A DNA stretch of 64,000 bases from the NCBI GenBank assembly GCA_001600875.1, contig BCLD01000007.1, forward strand, positions 124,001 through 188,000, given 5' to 3'. The position numbers were made by a program, and so were the translations under genes. This DNA comes from Solicoccozyma terricola (lineage: Eukaryota; Basidiomycota; Tremellomycetes; Filobasidiales; Piskurozymaceae). Below the pieces are notes generated by a model, which worked only from the letters and a program-made list of their open reading frames with translations, had not been told where the DNA came from and made no database searches. Below, in pieces: positions 33,901-46,655 of this stretch. Position 1 is the stretch's first letter. Each line of letters opens with the position of its first letter.

Positions 33901-35497
33901 CAATATGAATAACCCAAACTGACCTGCACTCGCAACAGCTTTGCCCAGAGATCTCCACTTCCAGGACAAGCTCTCACCGCTCTATTGTACACTTCACTCT
34001 TTTGCGCTTTTGATGGTCCGTTTGCATTGGCCTAACAGATTCCATCTCAGTATGACTTGTCCCAAAGGGAATCTGTTTCGACGCGTAACCAGAACAAGAC
34101 TCACCATATATGCCCCATACTTTTCCCATATTTTCGATTCTACCACCTTGCCATCTTTCCCACCTACATCACCTAAAACCGTTAATATCCTTTCATAAAC
34201 GCATTGTACCATCTTCCAATCCGTCTTCTTCTCCCCACCCGCCATTTCCATCTCTAAATACGCATACAGATATGCTAATTTCTGCTGAACGAGTTGAGAA
34301 GTGAGAGTTTCAGGTTGATCCGATGATTGTTCCAGTAAATTGCGATATCCAATTTCCCATGTCTCTCTAGCATCGTATTTCGATGACGGTTTCTGAGCAG
34401 CTTTAGTCGCAGTGATCATATTCCCTTCATAATCATTCGGACAATACTTTGAATTGAAAGAAGAATACGCTTGAGATGTATCCGCGTGTTCTAACGTGAC
34501 AGAAAGATCGAAGGGGCAGTGCATTCCATCAGGGACTTGAGCACTTTGACACTTCCAGCGATCACCCACTGACCAGCATGAGGAGTCGCTAATCTTGTAA
34601 CCCATATCTCATGCATCCTCTTCAACTGAATATCTCTCTCCTCGCTGCCTTCCTGATGTGACAACATGATACGCTCTTCCCAATCCTTGTACTTTGCCCA
34701 TACTTGACCACTCTGATATCCAGGAAGAAAAAGTCCCCATCGAGTTATCAGTACCACGCAATAGCAAGTTGTTTTTATGATAGGTCCGGTCCATCAACGC
34801 GTACCTGGGAGATATCGTAATCTGCCATTGAAACCGCCAATTTCCATATCATCCTCGCTTGTTCTTCATCTACTCGAATCGTGTCGTCCGCACTTGAATT
34901 TTCAGACGAGTCCATCGGTTCGTCTTCTGGTTTCACAGGCGATCCAGAGCAGGTTGACAAGATCTGAGCGACAAAGGAGAGGACAGGGATAGCTATATGA
35001 TATAATAACGGAGTGAACTTGTCAGTGGGAGGAGCGTAACCAGCGCCTGAGAAATATAGGTAAGACTTGCAGGCATAATCGGAGGATGCTTTGACTAGTA
35101 ATAGTAGAACACTCGGTAGTCGTTCCTCTGTCATCGATGACAACGAGGTGTACACATTGTTCAATGTTTCCAACCACATGGCTGGGTTGAATAAAGGAAA
35201 TGCCCAAAAAACGAAAAGAAAAAACATCCCCATCAGCCTTTCGAAACCATACCCAATCCACTAACATCCCAACGCACCACTTCCCACCGCAACCACATCA
35301 CATAACATTTCCATCCCCTTCTGAACCTGTTCTTCCATTCCACTCGCTCTCGCCAGCTCTAGATGCGTTCTCAACAACGGGATATTGATGGGATCCGCTT
35401 CGAGACGTGCGACGACATCGAGAAGGGCGTTGAGAGTTGCTTCTTGGTCGGTGGCAGAGGTGGTCATGGGGGTGGAGTCGGTGTGGATGGCCGCCAT
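30939..35497 (-). CDS. PRP24: U4/U6 snRNP recycling factor Prp24/SART3
   Basis: RNA-binding factor that re-anneals U4 and U6 snRNAs after splicing. The N-terminal half is a helical HAT-repeat array (for example ARMIWKLAVSMADYDIS, VWAKYKDWEERIML, MWLAYTDFEM, AIWEAWVLFEECYG), as in SART3. It is followed by an acidic/KR linker (DSKKRKANGDD) and four RRMs: HCTVFVSGLAPGTSEQSI; NTTLFITNYPESADDQSM with RRFLYLQYV; REVYVSQLSRFATEIDL with CKGFAFVEFEEE; and a divergent RSIRLKNLPEKTQEGLLQQ. The C-terminus DDFRRMLLEGKKV is the Lsm-binding motif of Prp24/SART3. Many short exons. I start at MAAIHTDSTP (35497); an upstream in-frame ATG at 35539 would add 14 residues. The stop is only 34 bases from the TAD3 stop, so the two convergent 3' ends must overlap. 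Confidence 0.92.
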
Positions 35498-35734
35498 GGT
35501 CGCCACGATGCTATGATGTGGTGTGCGGAGGTAGGCCAAAGAACATGTAGCTATGGTATGGGAGAGGAGAGGGGGATGTCACCTTGGGCGGACATCGACG
35601 ATGTCCGCGTTGGGTGGCGGGGAACAGGCTAATGACCACTTCATAGGCATATTGTATACATTCACTCCATCACTGTATTCTTCTGCATTCAACAGCATTC
35701 AACAGCATTCAACAGCATCAAACAACAGTCCTTT

Positions 35735-36985
35735 TCAAGTCCTGGCCTTCTTCCTTGGACGTTTTTCCTCCTCCTCCTCGAGATCAATCTCGTCTTCTTC
35801 CTCATCGTCCTCTTCGTCCATTGACAAGTCGTCATCAGTCTCACAGCCTTCAGCAGTGCCGAGGAAGTTGTCAATGCAGTTTGGGATGATGTTGTTGAGT
35901 AATAAATCCCCAATCTAACATATCATACAATCATTGAAAACGGTATTAGCAACGAGACCCTCCAAATCGCAGACGACTCCTCGAGTTGGACACACATACC
36001 TCGAATTGATCATTCTCATCATCAAACCACCAAAAGAAACTTCCAAAGTCACCTTCGAAATCACCTTCGTCATCCTCATCGTTCACCTCCATCTGACGAG
36101 GCTGTTTCTTGCAGAGATTGACATCATCAGATTTCCAATCAATAGGTGTTTTCTGAAAGTTTTTTTTGTTGGTGGGGGGAGGAGGGGCAATTCGACGAAT
36201 CCATCAGTATATCACCCTCCTGTCGGATTATTACGAAGACAAACACCACCCACTAAAGCTTTAAGATCATCCTCGGGGTCGAAATTCAATTCCTCGTCAG
36301 TGACGTTCCCATTACCCGCCGATTTCGACGAGCTTCCGGCGTTTTGATCAACTAGGACAAATGTCTTGGTCAATGTAGTATTAGAAAAGAATGGGTTCTC
36401 CTTGAAAGTCTGAACAAGCAGATCACGATGGATAAAACGTTAGTCTCCCGAGGTGAGAAGAAACCGGTGAGTCCAAAACCGTTAACGCTCACAAAGACAA
36501 TCGAGTACTCCCTTGGATCCTCTGCGTCGATCTTGAGCTCGACATCATTCAGATAATTCAAAGCGCGCAGATCATCCACAGAGTTGCAGAACCTCTGGAA
36601 ACCCTGGTTCCTGTACTACATATACGTAGCGCCCCCAATCGCCTTCCGTCAACACACTTCTCATATTGTTAATATCTTGGCTGTAACTGTAACTCCTCAC
36701 CAAAGTGTACGGCCAGAACCCTGGAATCTCCCGAAGTCTTGGTCGAAGCTTGTCTTGAAGTTCGAGCTCCTTCTTGATTTGGATTTTTTTAATCTCCAGG
36801 CGGCTGACGACCGTTTCTGAATGAAGAACATGGGAAGAGACGTCTCAGCTGACTTTGCGTCCTTGCACGACATCGCAGAGCCAGTGGGAATGCGCACCCC
36901 TGCTCAACTGCTGGACAATCTCGTCGTGGCCTTCTTGCTCGAGCCACTCCGTGACGTCGTTCGCGAATGTAGGGTCACCGTCCAT
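35735..36985 (-). CDS. NAP-family histone chaperone, SET/Vps75 type
   Basis: Histone chaperone of the NAP superfamily. Exon 1 (36985 to about 36889) encodes MDGDPTFANDVTEWLEQEGH... and splices after LSR to ETVVSRLEIKKIQIKKELEL, the long dimerisation helix. Then come RLREIPGFWPYTL and ENPFFSNTTLTKTFVLVD, the earmuff-domain signatures. The later part, PIDWKSDDVNLCKKQPRQ and GSFFWWFDDENDQFEIGD followed by IIPNCIDNFLG, matches the SET/TAF-I and Vps75 pattern rather than Nap1. The tail is acidic (about 35 Asp/Glu) and ends KRPRKKART, a likely nuclear signal. Several introns, including one with a T/G-rich run near 36156-36185. Confidence 0.82.
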
Positions 36986-37186
36986 GATGGCAGTGCTTGG
37001 TCGATGTGAAGGGGAGAGTAGATGACGATGCAGAGACGGCCGACCTTTGATGAGAATTTCTTATAACTCGTTCATTCACCAGCAACACGATCCGATGCTC
37101 ACGTTTGACTTTATTGTGTCACGTGAATGTCATGGGTGGCGAATATATTTGGCGATGGCGATACAAGGGTAACATCCATCCCGCAA

Positions 37187-40100
37187 TCATCTTCTACCAG
37201 GTAACAGGAACTTCAGCCCTCTACTCTCGCTCTCGCTCTTCTCGCTCTTCTGACTCGCATTACTCTGCACGCTGCTCGTTCGATACATCGCCAGACTCGA
37301 GTTGCCACCAGATGGAGATCGATTGCCGTATGCCTTCTGTCCAGAGGGGACAGTATCACTCGATGGTGCAGTCTCATCCGCGAATCGGATCGCTGGACCA
37401 GCCCGACTAGGTGAAGGTGAACGCGTCTGCAAGAGATTGGTCGATGATGTCGAAGTCGAAACGGATGCGTTGGTGGACGCTCCTGAAGGTCGACCTCGGA
37501 CAGCGGTGGGTGCGGGGAGCCCTTCGGAGGCGGATGCTCGTCCTGCTTCCTCCTCTGTGATATCCTCCTCACTCTCATTCAAATCACCCTCCTCGTCCCC
37601 GGGATGAGATCGCGAGGTGTCCTTGGCCGAAGGAGTTAATACCTTTCTCCGGATCGAATCACGTCTTCTTCCCGTCGGCCGAGCGTGGATGAATATAGCA
37701 GGTGGTTTCGCAGGTGGTTTCGTCGAGCTCTTGCTCCCTCGCCGTGGGGACCCCGACGCATTCCTCAGATCGGTTGCAGACGCGCTCCTCGAGCTTGACC
37801 CGGCGGGAGATGCAGATCTTTCCCCGCTCTCCAGCTCATTCTCAGGAGGATTCCTTTCGACATTCTCCCCTCTCCCCTCCGCCAACCCCGCCTCCCTCTT
37901 TTTATCATCCTTCAGCCGCTGAACTTCCTCTTCCTTTTCCTCCTTGATTTCCGCGGGACCCATCATTCCCAATCCCATCGGGTCAATCCTCTCGGTGCCA
38001 CCAGAACGAACAGCTGATAATGCGTGTTCGAGGGATTTATGTATGTGATGTGTCAGAGTATCAAGTTCTCCGTGCTTGAGTGGATGTGGATGCGTAAACT
38101 TGTCGCTCTCGTTGGCAAGGTCATCATTGAAGTAGTTCCGGATGACCTCGACTTCGACCTGACGAGAACAACGTCAAAAATCAGCACCCAAACTGGACGT
38201 GGTCCCAGCGAAAACTTTCGAACTCACCTCCTCTCCTGGGCCAGTCTTCCTCTCGATGACTAAATGATGTCCCTCTCGGTACTGCGCCAATGGCGGTGTC
38301 GTTCTTCCATCAGAAGCGTCTATATTCCGCTCTTCAGGCATCGGTACTTCCGCCATGCGCTCATCCGCCACATCCCCCGTCCCCGTATACTCTCCCCTCT
38401 CCATCGCATCAGCGTCACTTCGTTCTCCACCACGACTCAATTTCGACACTACCCCGCTCCCGCTCGAACCAGACCCTGCTCTGGTTTGCTCGCTCTCCGA
38501 CCTGGGATACATCTCATGGACGCCGTCCTTCTCACACAGACCACCACCTCGATCGGCGGTTCCATCATCCGCGATGGCTTCCTGCAAGTCGGCGCCCTCG
38601 TCCTCGTCATCATCCCTATTGATACGGATGTCGTCACCGCGGTCGATACGGCGAGCATGCGTTGCCCATGCAGGCTCGTTGCGCATGTCCATGGAGGAAC
38701 GGGACCAGGTGTGGCTGATCGAGTGGACACGACGACTAAGTGAGAAGAAGGGGATGGATAAACCGTCTGAGTATGAATCAGACATCAGCGATCAGTGGAG
38801 GTTCAGCGTTGGCGGAGGAGAGATCCCGCAGACTCACGGCACAGCACGGATGTCAAAACCAGGAACGCAACGATTGGCTGGATCGAGCTGGCGAGATAGT
38901 CGACTTGATTCTCTGGAGGATATGGGATCTCTTCTGGTAGCTTTGTACGAGCCAATGTAGCGATAAATATGGCCCCAACTCCCATAGGTCCTGGAGTGTC
39001 AAAGACCAAATGTCAGCTCAACGTCGAAAACCAGAGCTCAACACGCGGGTGAAAAAAGAAAAGACCCACCAAACCATCCGACGAATGCAGCCTCTCGTGG
39101 GGTCTTGATGTCCGGAATGAAGAGGTATAGGGCCATGATGATAGGAAGTCGCCGAATGAGGAGGATACATATCGCAAGGACAAACAATCTCCACACCGAG
39201 ATCTGAGGGAGTCGAAATTGTAAGCAGAGTTACAAAGCTGGATGGGGATACCAACAGCCCGCGCTCACCCCGATCGTGTAATCTGAGAACTGGCTGAACG
39301 GAATAATAGCTCCGATGTAGATGAAAGCGGCACAGTTGAATAGCAAATCGATCACGTTGGAGAACATGCTATCTTCTGTAGCCTTGTTGAAGAAACCACT
39401 ATAAACGATTTTAGTTGAGTCAGCCCGTGCGATACCTGCCACAGGGCCTACGTGTTGCACTCACTCCCAGGCGAAAGCGGTACCGCACGCAAAGGCAGCA
39501 AGCAAGTCATCGCTTCCAAGCAATGTGGTGATTCCTAAAAGCCCATTTGAAAAGTAATCATCAGCGCACTGTCCGCGTCTCCATTGCAAACGAGATGTGC
39601 CGAACGTACCAATGGACAACACAGCCAAACTGACATACTGCGCTACAAACGACTGCCTGTCGATCAAATTCTTCCTCTCGCAAAACTTCATGACCTTTCG
39701 AGCAGAGAAGCCGAGAATTGCACCGATGACGATACCAAGGGAGACTTCGTATCTGAAAGAATCATCAGGGGCAGTAATTAGCTGGAGTCATGCGTGTTGA
39801 AAAGAATATAAATGAAAACATTGACTAACAGCCATGTGATGTAGAACCACTCTCCGACTGCATGTGCGTCACTTGCGTCCAAAGTGAGATACAAAGCAAG
39901 ATCTGTCCATAGCCAAATCAGCTTCCATGCAAGTTTTAACCACCACCTTTACCCTCGAGATTTCTCACAAAGGAAAGGAAAGGCAGCTCCGTCGTTACTT
40001 CCAGATTCTGCAGATAACAAATGCCGGATATGTGCAGGAACATGTTTATCTGCGAATTTACCACCAACAACCGCTTGAGCCAAGATCTAACCGCGTCCCC

Positions 40101-41107
40101 CAATGACCTTCTATCAGTACCCCCTCATAAACCATCCAATTCCGTTTTCTCTCCCCCAAGGCAACTCACAGGATCAGTCGGTGTAACACACGCAGCGATC
40201 ACAAGCGCACTGAGGAAATCGAGTTTTGGGAATAACCCCCATATGAGAAGTCCAGAGATCATCCATCCCCATACCATTGCTGGACCAAGGAGGAAGGCCA
40301 GAGATCTCCAATGACGTTTCATGTAGGCCTGAGTGGATGTAATGAGAGGAATATCAGGTCAAGGTTAGTGATTTCCAACGGTCATTCACAACGTGTCGTG
40401 TCCCAATCTATCTATTAGACCTCGACCTCCAGCTTTCCTCATTCCACGCCCCCCCGCCAGCTTTTTCATCCAAAAGGGCTTTTCCTACACCTTTTCCCTC
40501 GCATCAATCATTGTTCACCCATTCTCTCACTCACTTTTGGTAACTCGACTCCAACAGCGAAAACACCAATCGCAATAACCACTCTCGTCACTTCCAATGT
40601 TATCTCATTAGAAACAGCTGAATTAGAACCACCCCAGGAATTTGGAGAGAATAGGTTTGCTCCATGTGGACCTATCGAAACCGTTGGCGAAAAGTAAATG
40701 GAAGTTTTAGTTGGAAGGCGGTATGAGTGAGATTTATTGTTGATGGAAGGGGGGTTTTTTTTTTTCGTTGGAGAATGGTAATCATCAGTTTCTATAACCT
40801 CTATGCGCGTTAACGAAGGAAAACATACCAAATGCGATTCCAACGAGCGTTGCAATCACTGCTTCTCCAATATATAATCTTTCCTTGATCAAAAGTGAGA
40901 ACAAACCGAACTGTATTCGTAGACGTGAAGAGGCAAAGTCAACCGGGGGAACATCAGAGAGGAATCCAGATAAAGAAAGGTCAGTAAACATGCTCAGGAT
41001 CAGAAAGAGACCAGCGCCATTTTGGCATCACCCACTATCACCACGAAAGATCCCAATACAGTGTACACCAAATGGATTGTGTTGACTTCAAACGGATCGA
41101 ACGACAT
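37187..41107 (-). CDS. NHA1: plasma-membrane Na+(K+)/H+ antiporter, Nha1 type
   Basis: Exports Na+, Li+ and K+ in exchange for protons across the plasma membrane, for salt tolerance and pH control. The N-terminus [22 protein letters not shown] continues into [20 protein letters not shown] after an intron. Core motifs: [59 protein letters not shown] (the ion-binding TDP segment), [18 protein letters not shown] (the ND pair), [20 protein letters not shown] and [12 protein letters not shown]. About 12 membrane helices in many exons. A roughly 470-residue cytosolic tail follows, highly acidic and Ser-rich, with [23 protein letters not shown] conserved-looking in its middle and ending in [14 protein letters not shown]; long tails are typical of fungal Nha1 and regulate its activity. 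Confidence 0.93.
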
Positions 41108-41748
41108 GTCTGTCTATATCCGCTCTTCTAACTTTTTCTGGTTGATTAACTCCCTACTTGAAGACAACTCCGAGATTGATCGATCTCTGATGATTCCTAT
41201 GGATACTAAAAGCAAAGGTTGAACAAGGTAGACGGCAAGACGGTGTGCAGGAGATGGTTGGAGTCCTGTGGTCGCCGTTTGTTTTCAGGATTACGAAGGA
41301 CGAGATATGCCTGATGCGAGCATTGAGGGGTGATCGACGACAAGGGAGGAAGGAGGGAGGTCGTCGTAGGCGGACGGAGAGGATTGTTAAGAGGTTCGAT
41401 TGGGCCACGAAGGATCGTGGGGGATGATGATGTTGATTTTTGAGTTTGAACCGGTGTCAACTGTGCAAATCAAGGAAGGGGGAAATTAAAGTCCCGTGTC
41501 CCGTGGATGGATATGTGGGGGTGGGGTGTTGGGATCGTCACTCTGTATGGGTGACCAGATGGTGGAGGGGACGGTGGGGGACAGGGGAAGATGAGGTCGT
41601 AGTTGTCGTAAGAGACGATGTCGCTGATGATGTTGCAGACGATGCTGGTGTCGATGTTACTGTTCGATATCCAGAAAAACATACAACTTCCTCTTGGTAT
41701 ACCATTCTTGGCGGGTGGCAAATAAATATCACACAGCGGACATATTCA
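41108..41748. other. intergenic, promoter side of NHA1
   Basis: About 640 bases between the NHA1 start and the stop of the next minus-strand gene. It includes G-rich stretches (41475-41600). Plus-strand ORFs here run through antisense of the next gene and lack supporting features. Confidence 0.55.
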
Positions 41749-44063
41749 CTACGACATCACCATCGCCCGACTGCCATCTCCCACACCATCATCCAGCTCA
41801 TCTTCCCCTTCCCCGTCCTCTTCGTCTTCCCCTTCCCCTTCCCCGTCCCCGACCCCGTCCCCGTCCCCTTCACTACCACCCTTCACCATCCCCTCCAACT
41901 CTTCCATCCGCTTCCTCATCTCATCCATCTCCACATCCCTCCTCTCATGCTCATCATCCATCGTCTCCATCTTCCTCTCAAACGTCTCAAATTTCCTCTC
42001 AAATCCCTGCAAAACACCACGGAATCGAGCCAATTCACTATCCTGACTCTGAATCACCTCGTTTGCTTTCTTCAAACTAGCAGAAAGTTCAGCGCGAAGT
42101 TGATTCGCATCCATGAGTGCGTCGTAAAAGTTGTGAAAGGGGTCCATAAAAGCGGAACGACGAGCTGCTGCTGATGATGATACCGCTGCTGCTCCTCCAC
42201 CTGGATAATTCAAAGCCTCATTTCCACCCGTCATCGGTACACCAGTATCAGGAGCGTGCCAATTTCTCGCTTGAGGTGCAAAATTTCGTCGAATCGTACT
42301 GGAAGGTGGAGATCGACCTGGTCCGAATCTAGCCTGCAGGGTAGTAGGATCCGAAGAGGGATACAAAGGAAGATGGGTTTGTGGAGATTGACCGGTGTGA
42401 GAAGGATGAGCGTATGGCGACAAGTTGTTGTCGACTGACGGTGGTGGTGGCCCCTGCGTCGGTGGTTGCATTGACCCATCATCCAGTCGTGGAGATGGAG
42501 CGGGTGCGTATGCAAACGTCACTTGATGGTTTCCATGTATACTACTACGCCTGCCAGAAAGAGATGGCGGTCGCATCATACCTCCACCACTCCCATACGG
42601 CATTTGTTGTTGCATCGAGTAGCCAGGTCCACCTAGAGACGGATACGCTGTCATAGCTCCGTTGTGAGGTGGATAATACCCCTGAAACCCTCGATGCTGT
42701 GAGGATGACGGCCCATTCGGCATCGGAGGAGCATATCCTTGCTGACTGACTCGATGAGCGAGCCTGGGTGGTCCGTGCGAGCCGTTTACACCTTCCGGGC
42801 GTGACCTCGACGGTGCAGGACGGAATTGAGAACCGTCTTCGAGTATGAACGGCGGAGGTCCAGGATTGCTGTCAGTATCATCGACGGTGACAAGGAGGGG
42901 TGAGGTTTGGTGGGCAGGAGCGCTCTGTCCCAAAAAAAAAGGAAAAGAAAGAAAAGAAGAAATCTCGTCAGCGGCCACGCAGGCTGTGCAAGTCCCTGAC
43001 AAGACCTTGCTCACCTTTATGCTCAGATGAACCCCCTCCGAGCCTGTCGTGTGTACTCGCAATCCCGCCACCTTATTCCTGGCGACCTCTCCTCTCCTCT
43101 GACCTACACTACTCGCACTCGTGGAGCTAGTTGTCCCAGCAGTAGATCGCAGAGCTTCGCCAACCGATGACGACATTGGTAAGGTTGCGGATGGTGGACC
43201 AAGACCAGGAGATTCCGTCGGGGTTGCCATACCGTTCTTTCGTGCGATGATGAGTTGTCGCTGAGCTTCGCGGATCTTGAGAGCGGATCGAAGCTGGCGA
43301 ATGGGGCGGAGGAGTGGAATCAGACACGACCTGGCTGTCCCGAGAAACAACAATCACTCACATGATTCATCGTCGATTCGTCAGCTGTGTGAACTGGGAA
43401 ACCGGTGACCACAGGAGAAACCATTGGACCGCCGAAACCTGAACCTGGAGTCTTGGGAGGCTCCAAGACCGATGATGTTGACTGTAGGGGGGGAGGTCGG
43501 TGAAGGCGTGCGCTCTTCACCAATCCTACCTCGGATACCTTGCGTTTCTTTTGCGTTCTTCCGTTGGTCTCGATGATGTGTGAGGATTCCTCTGCGACCG
43601 AATCGTTGATTTCTCGTTTCAGCTTGCGTGCACTGTGATTCGAGTTGCGTTCAGGCAGGTGCGCGATTGACAACGGAGATGGTTCCCGGTTTCGAGGTGA
43701 AGTCGTGCGAACAGACGCCATAGGATTGTCCATGCAGGATGAAGTGGATCGAGATCGGCGATTCAATAGCCGTTCGAAGAGTACCCGTTTGGTTCGTTTC
43801 GGCGACGTAGGCATCATTCCAATAAGTTTGAGTGAGCGAGATGTGAGCGAAGTTTGCGTTCGCGTTCGTTTGTGTGTAGGTCGAGGCATATCGGTAGGCG
43901 GGGGTCGATAGCCAGGCAAGAATATGGCAAGCGGGTTATCGAGCGGCCGTGCGGGCGGCAACGAGATGTGTCGAATAGGACGAGGTGATTGAATGAGGGT
44001 GTTGTGAAGAGGTGGAGGAATCGTTTGAATCAGCTCACTGGTCAGCATTAAAACGAGTGACAT
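41749..44063 (-). CDS. hypothetical Pro/Ser-rich coiled-coil protein, 718 aa
   Basis: Not recognised. Three exons in phase 0 (44063-43362, 43293-43015, 42924-41749) give 718 residues. Exon 1 is basic and has short conserved-looking stretches (SPRPIRHISLPPARPLDNPL, AIFLPGYRPPPTDMPRP, SPKRTKRVLFERLLNRRSRS). Exon 2 begins LRSALKIREAQRQLIIARKN, a probable helix. Exon 3 is Pro/Gly/Tyr/Gln-rich (disordered), then has FHNFYDALMDANQLRAELS leading into a heptad-like coiled coil to MEELEGMVKG, and ends in an acidic Gly/Glu/Asp tail. Basic patches suggest a nuclear protein. The Pro-rich middle plus coiled coil could fit a regulator, but no domain is assigned. Confidence 0.65.
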
Positions 44064-44723
44064 TGTATTTGGTAGATCACTTGGGATCGGCAATGACAGC
44101 AAGGGGTGCAGATCCCTTCCTTCACCGCCTCATATCGGAAGCTCGTTACCGCATTCTCATTGGGTATTACCCCTTGAACTCCTTGTTTCAAGGGTTAGCT
44201 TCTCAATCGATTTGGGAGGTCTCCAACGAAGGAGGATACCCTTTGGGAGGTAAGGAGACTCTAAGAGCGGCTGCCGTATACCTCCTTTGCGAAAGTCGGG
44301 GCAGGGGAGTTCACTCGACGTGTACCACGACGTTTCGGCGGGGCTAGGAGGGAGCCGAACGTAGAACATTTCCCCCTCCTCCGCTTCCTCTTCCTCTCAT
44401 AGTCTCCACATGGCTGGACTCCAATCCTGCGAGTCTCTTCAACTGGGATGTTCATGCAGTGAGATGCGCGCATGCTATCCTTGTGAATCCTTCTATACCT
44501 TCCGACTCTCCCGATACTCCTTGCATCTCTAGAGCTTCATGGCAATCGCGCCAAACTCGCACAACTCTTGTTTCGCATCGACGAGACGTCCGCGTCGCAT
44601 TGTGGAACACTCGAAGAGCTTTCAAGATTGTCATCGTATCACCCTCCGCCCACCACTTCGGAACTCAACGACCCAAATCTCACTCCCGCAACTTGATTCT
44701 TGAAACGAACATACCAAATACAC
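44064..44723. other. gap between two unrecognised minus-strand genes
   Basis: About 660 bases. A GTGAGT donor overlaps the stop of the upstream ORF (near 44725), and short minus-strand reading frames here (for example 44452-44634) could be further exons of that gene, but I could not choose among competing acceptors. Otherwise nothing is supported. Confidence 0.4.
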
Positions 44724-45953
44724 TCACCTGATCGCCTCTCCATAAGCATCTGCACCCTCAATATCTCCATTCCCACTTCCACCACTCCCACTCGCACCAC
44801 TCTCAATAGATCCCATCCCGCCTACATCCATCTGCATATCCACCATCTCATCAGACCCATTTCTTTCTCCGTTGCCTGCCGTCATTGACGAACTCGTCGT
44901 ATTGCCACCAGGCATCACGACGGGGTGATTTGAAGTCGGTGCTGGAGCGATCAATACTGGTTTGGTGATGATTCCCTTCCCGACCATCTTGATACCACGG
45001 AGTGTTGGTTTTGATTTTGCGGGTTTTGTGGTAGTCTTCGTTGTACGTGGATGAGTAGGGATTGGGTTGTTGGTCGTCAAAGTTCCGTTACTCCCAGTCA
45101 CATCTGAGACGATGATATTTCCCACCGCAACAGTAGCGCTCTCATCACCCAGTACACCGCTTGTTCCACCGACTCCAATACCACTCCCACCAGCACCAAC
45201 CGGCTCAGACATTCTATCTTCCTCCGCCTCCCTCTCCTTTCTAGCTTTTTCTCTTTCACTGACCATTCCACCCCAAGCTCCTAATCCTCTAATTTTCCCA
45301 CGAGCTGGTGTTAGTCTTGGTCCTGTGACACCTTTTCTTGGTCGTTTGGGTGGTGGTGGTCCGGTTGTTGGTAGGGTAGAGGAGGCAGTGGCTGTGTTAG
45401 GAATGGAAGTTGAAGTGAATTGTCCATCGATAGGAGACTGAGATTGACGAGGTGCGAGTGCTAGAGCACTCCCAGATCCTGAGCTGTTAATTCTCATACC
45501 AAGACCAAGAAACAACCCTTCCCCTTCCTTGGACCTTTCCGAATCTTTTCTAACCTTTCCCTTCTTGGTCGGTGTTGCTCTTCTACCTCTTCTATCACCT
45601 ACCACTGAATCCGAATTCCACTCGCCCTTGCCGATCGTGACGGCGGGAGGAGGGATGACCACTTTCGATGGATGTCCGCCTTCACCGTCAGAGGAAGTGG
45701 AAACGTCGTCCGATGAGGAGAGATAGGGTTTGCGAGAGTATTGACGAGCACGGGGAGCAGCAGCGGTGAGATGTGTAGATGATTGTGAGTGGTTGGAGCT
45801 AGAGGATGACGAGGAAGAGGAGGACGAAGCACGAGCGCGCTGGTTTGTGGGTGGGAAGGAGGACCAGGATGTGGCCGGTTGGAGTGGTCGAGGAGAAGTA
45901 GAATGGGAGGTGGTGGCCACTGGATGGATGATGTCTAGCGAGGATGCGGCCAT
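44724..45953 (-). CDS. hypothetical Ser/Thr/Gly-rich protein
   Basis: Not recognised. Open frame of about 409 residues from MAASSLDIIHPVATTS; the frame is open another 84 codons upstream, but those residues look non-coding. Features: a 12-Ser run, KPYLSSSDDVSTSSDGEGG, and basic clusters (RRGRRATPTKKGKVRK, PKRPRKGVTGPRLTPARGKI) that look like nuclear or DNA-binding tails, RGLGAWGGMVSEREKARKER, and a Gly/Ser-rich C-terminus. The best candidate conserved core is TPARGKIRGLGAWGG. The stop coincides with a splice donor (AG/GTGAGT), so a further 3' exon is likely and the end is uncertain. Confidence 0.55.
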   Translation of the reverse strand: MAASSLDIIHPVATTSHSTSPRPLQPATSWSSFPPTNQRARASSSSSSSSSSSNHSQSSTHLTAAAPRARQYSRKPYLSSSDDVSTSSDGEGGHPSKVVIPPPAVTIGKGEWNSDSVVGDRRGRRATPTKKGKVRKDSERSKEGEGLFLGLGMRINSSGSGSALALAPRQSQSPIDGQFTSTSIPNTATASSTLPTTGPPPPKRPRKGVTGPRLTPARGKIRGLGAWGGMVSEREKARKEREAEEDRMSEPVGAGGSGIGVGGTSGVLGDESATVAVGNIIVSDVTGSNGTLTTNNPIPTHPRTTKTTTKPAKSKPTLRGIKMVGKGIITKPVLIAPAPTSNHPVVMPGGNTTSSSMTAGNGERNGSDEMVDMQMDVGGMGSIESGASGSGGSGNGDIEGADAYGEAIR

Positions 45954-46655
45954 GGCTGAGGACTGGATGTGCAGTGCACTGCTATCGAACAATACAAAGC
46001 CGAGGACAGAGAGATGGGAGCTAGAGTGCGAGATTGAGCCGGGACACGCGTGACGACGGGACCAGCACTGTTTCACGAGTAGGGATGACGGGACAAGGAC
46101 GAGGGTGCGTCCCTGCTGCTTGCTGGGGGGCCTCTGTCGGGGTGACAGGCATGAGGAGCGCATGTACGTCGACTCACGCTGCTGCTCCCATCCTTGCCCG
46201 AGCAAGATCGAATCACTACAATCTCCGCAGTCCTAGATCGCAGCTGAAACCCAACTCTGCATCATCGCCACTGTTCATATTCCAATAGGCTGCGCATTCC
46301 TTGTATCAGTAGATGTAGGCAAAGCATGTTCTCCGAGTCCAAGACATTGCCAGGTGTCTCTCATCCCATCTCCTGTTCATACGGTGGCCCTCCATGAACA
46401 TCAGATGAGGTGAAAACAGTCGTATCAATTCTCTCATAAACAGAATAAAAAACTATCACATTTAACACGACAACACAATCTTGCTCTCCCTTCTTCTTTC
46501 GCTATCGCATATCAACCTCAACTCCAGTGTTTCCCAACCATGTCTACGAAATCTCATCCATTCAATCCCCCACACCTCCAACCCTCCACACACTCATCTT
46601 CACTTCGTCAACACCACCCGCACCCCCACGCCACTCCCCCTTCTAATTCGACTCT
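45954..46655. other. intergenic
   Basis: About 700 bases between the hypothetical gene's start and the stop of the EI24-family gene. It should include the promoter of the former and the 3' UTR of the latter. The minus-strand frame is open across part of it, but with no conserved features. Confidence 0.5.

Noticed and set aside
41440..42174. Plus-strand 244-codon ORF with His/Pro/Leu-rich sequence
   Set aside because: Overlaps the antisense of the coiled-coil gene's Glu/Asp codons, which forces the His/Pro/Leu composition; no motif and no splice support.
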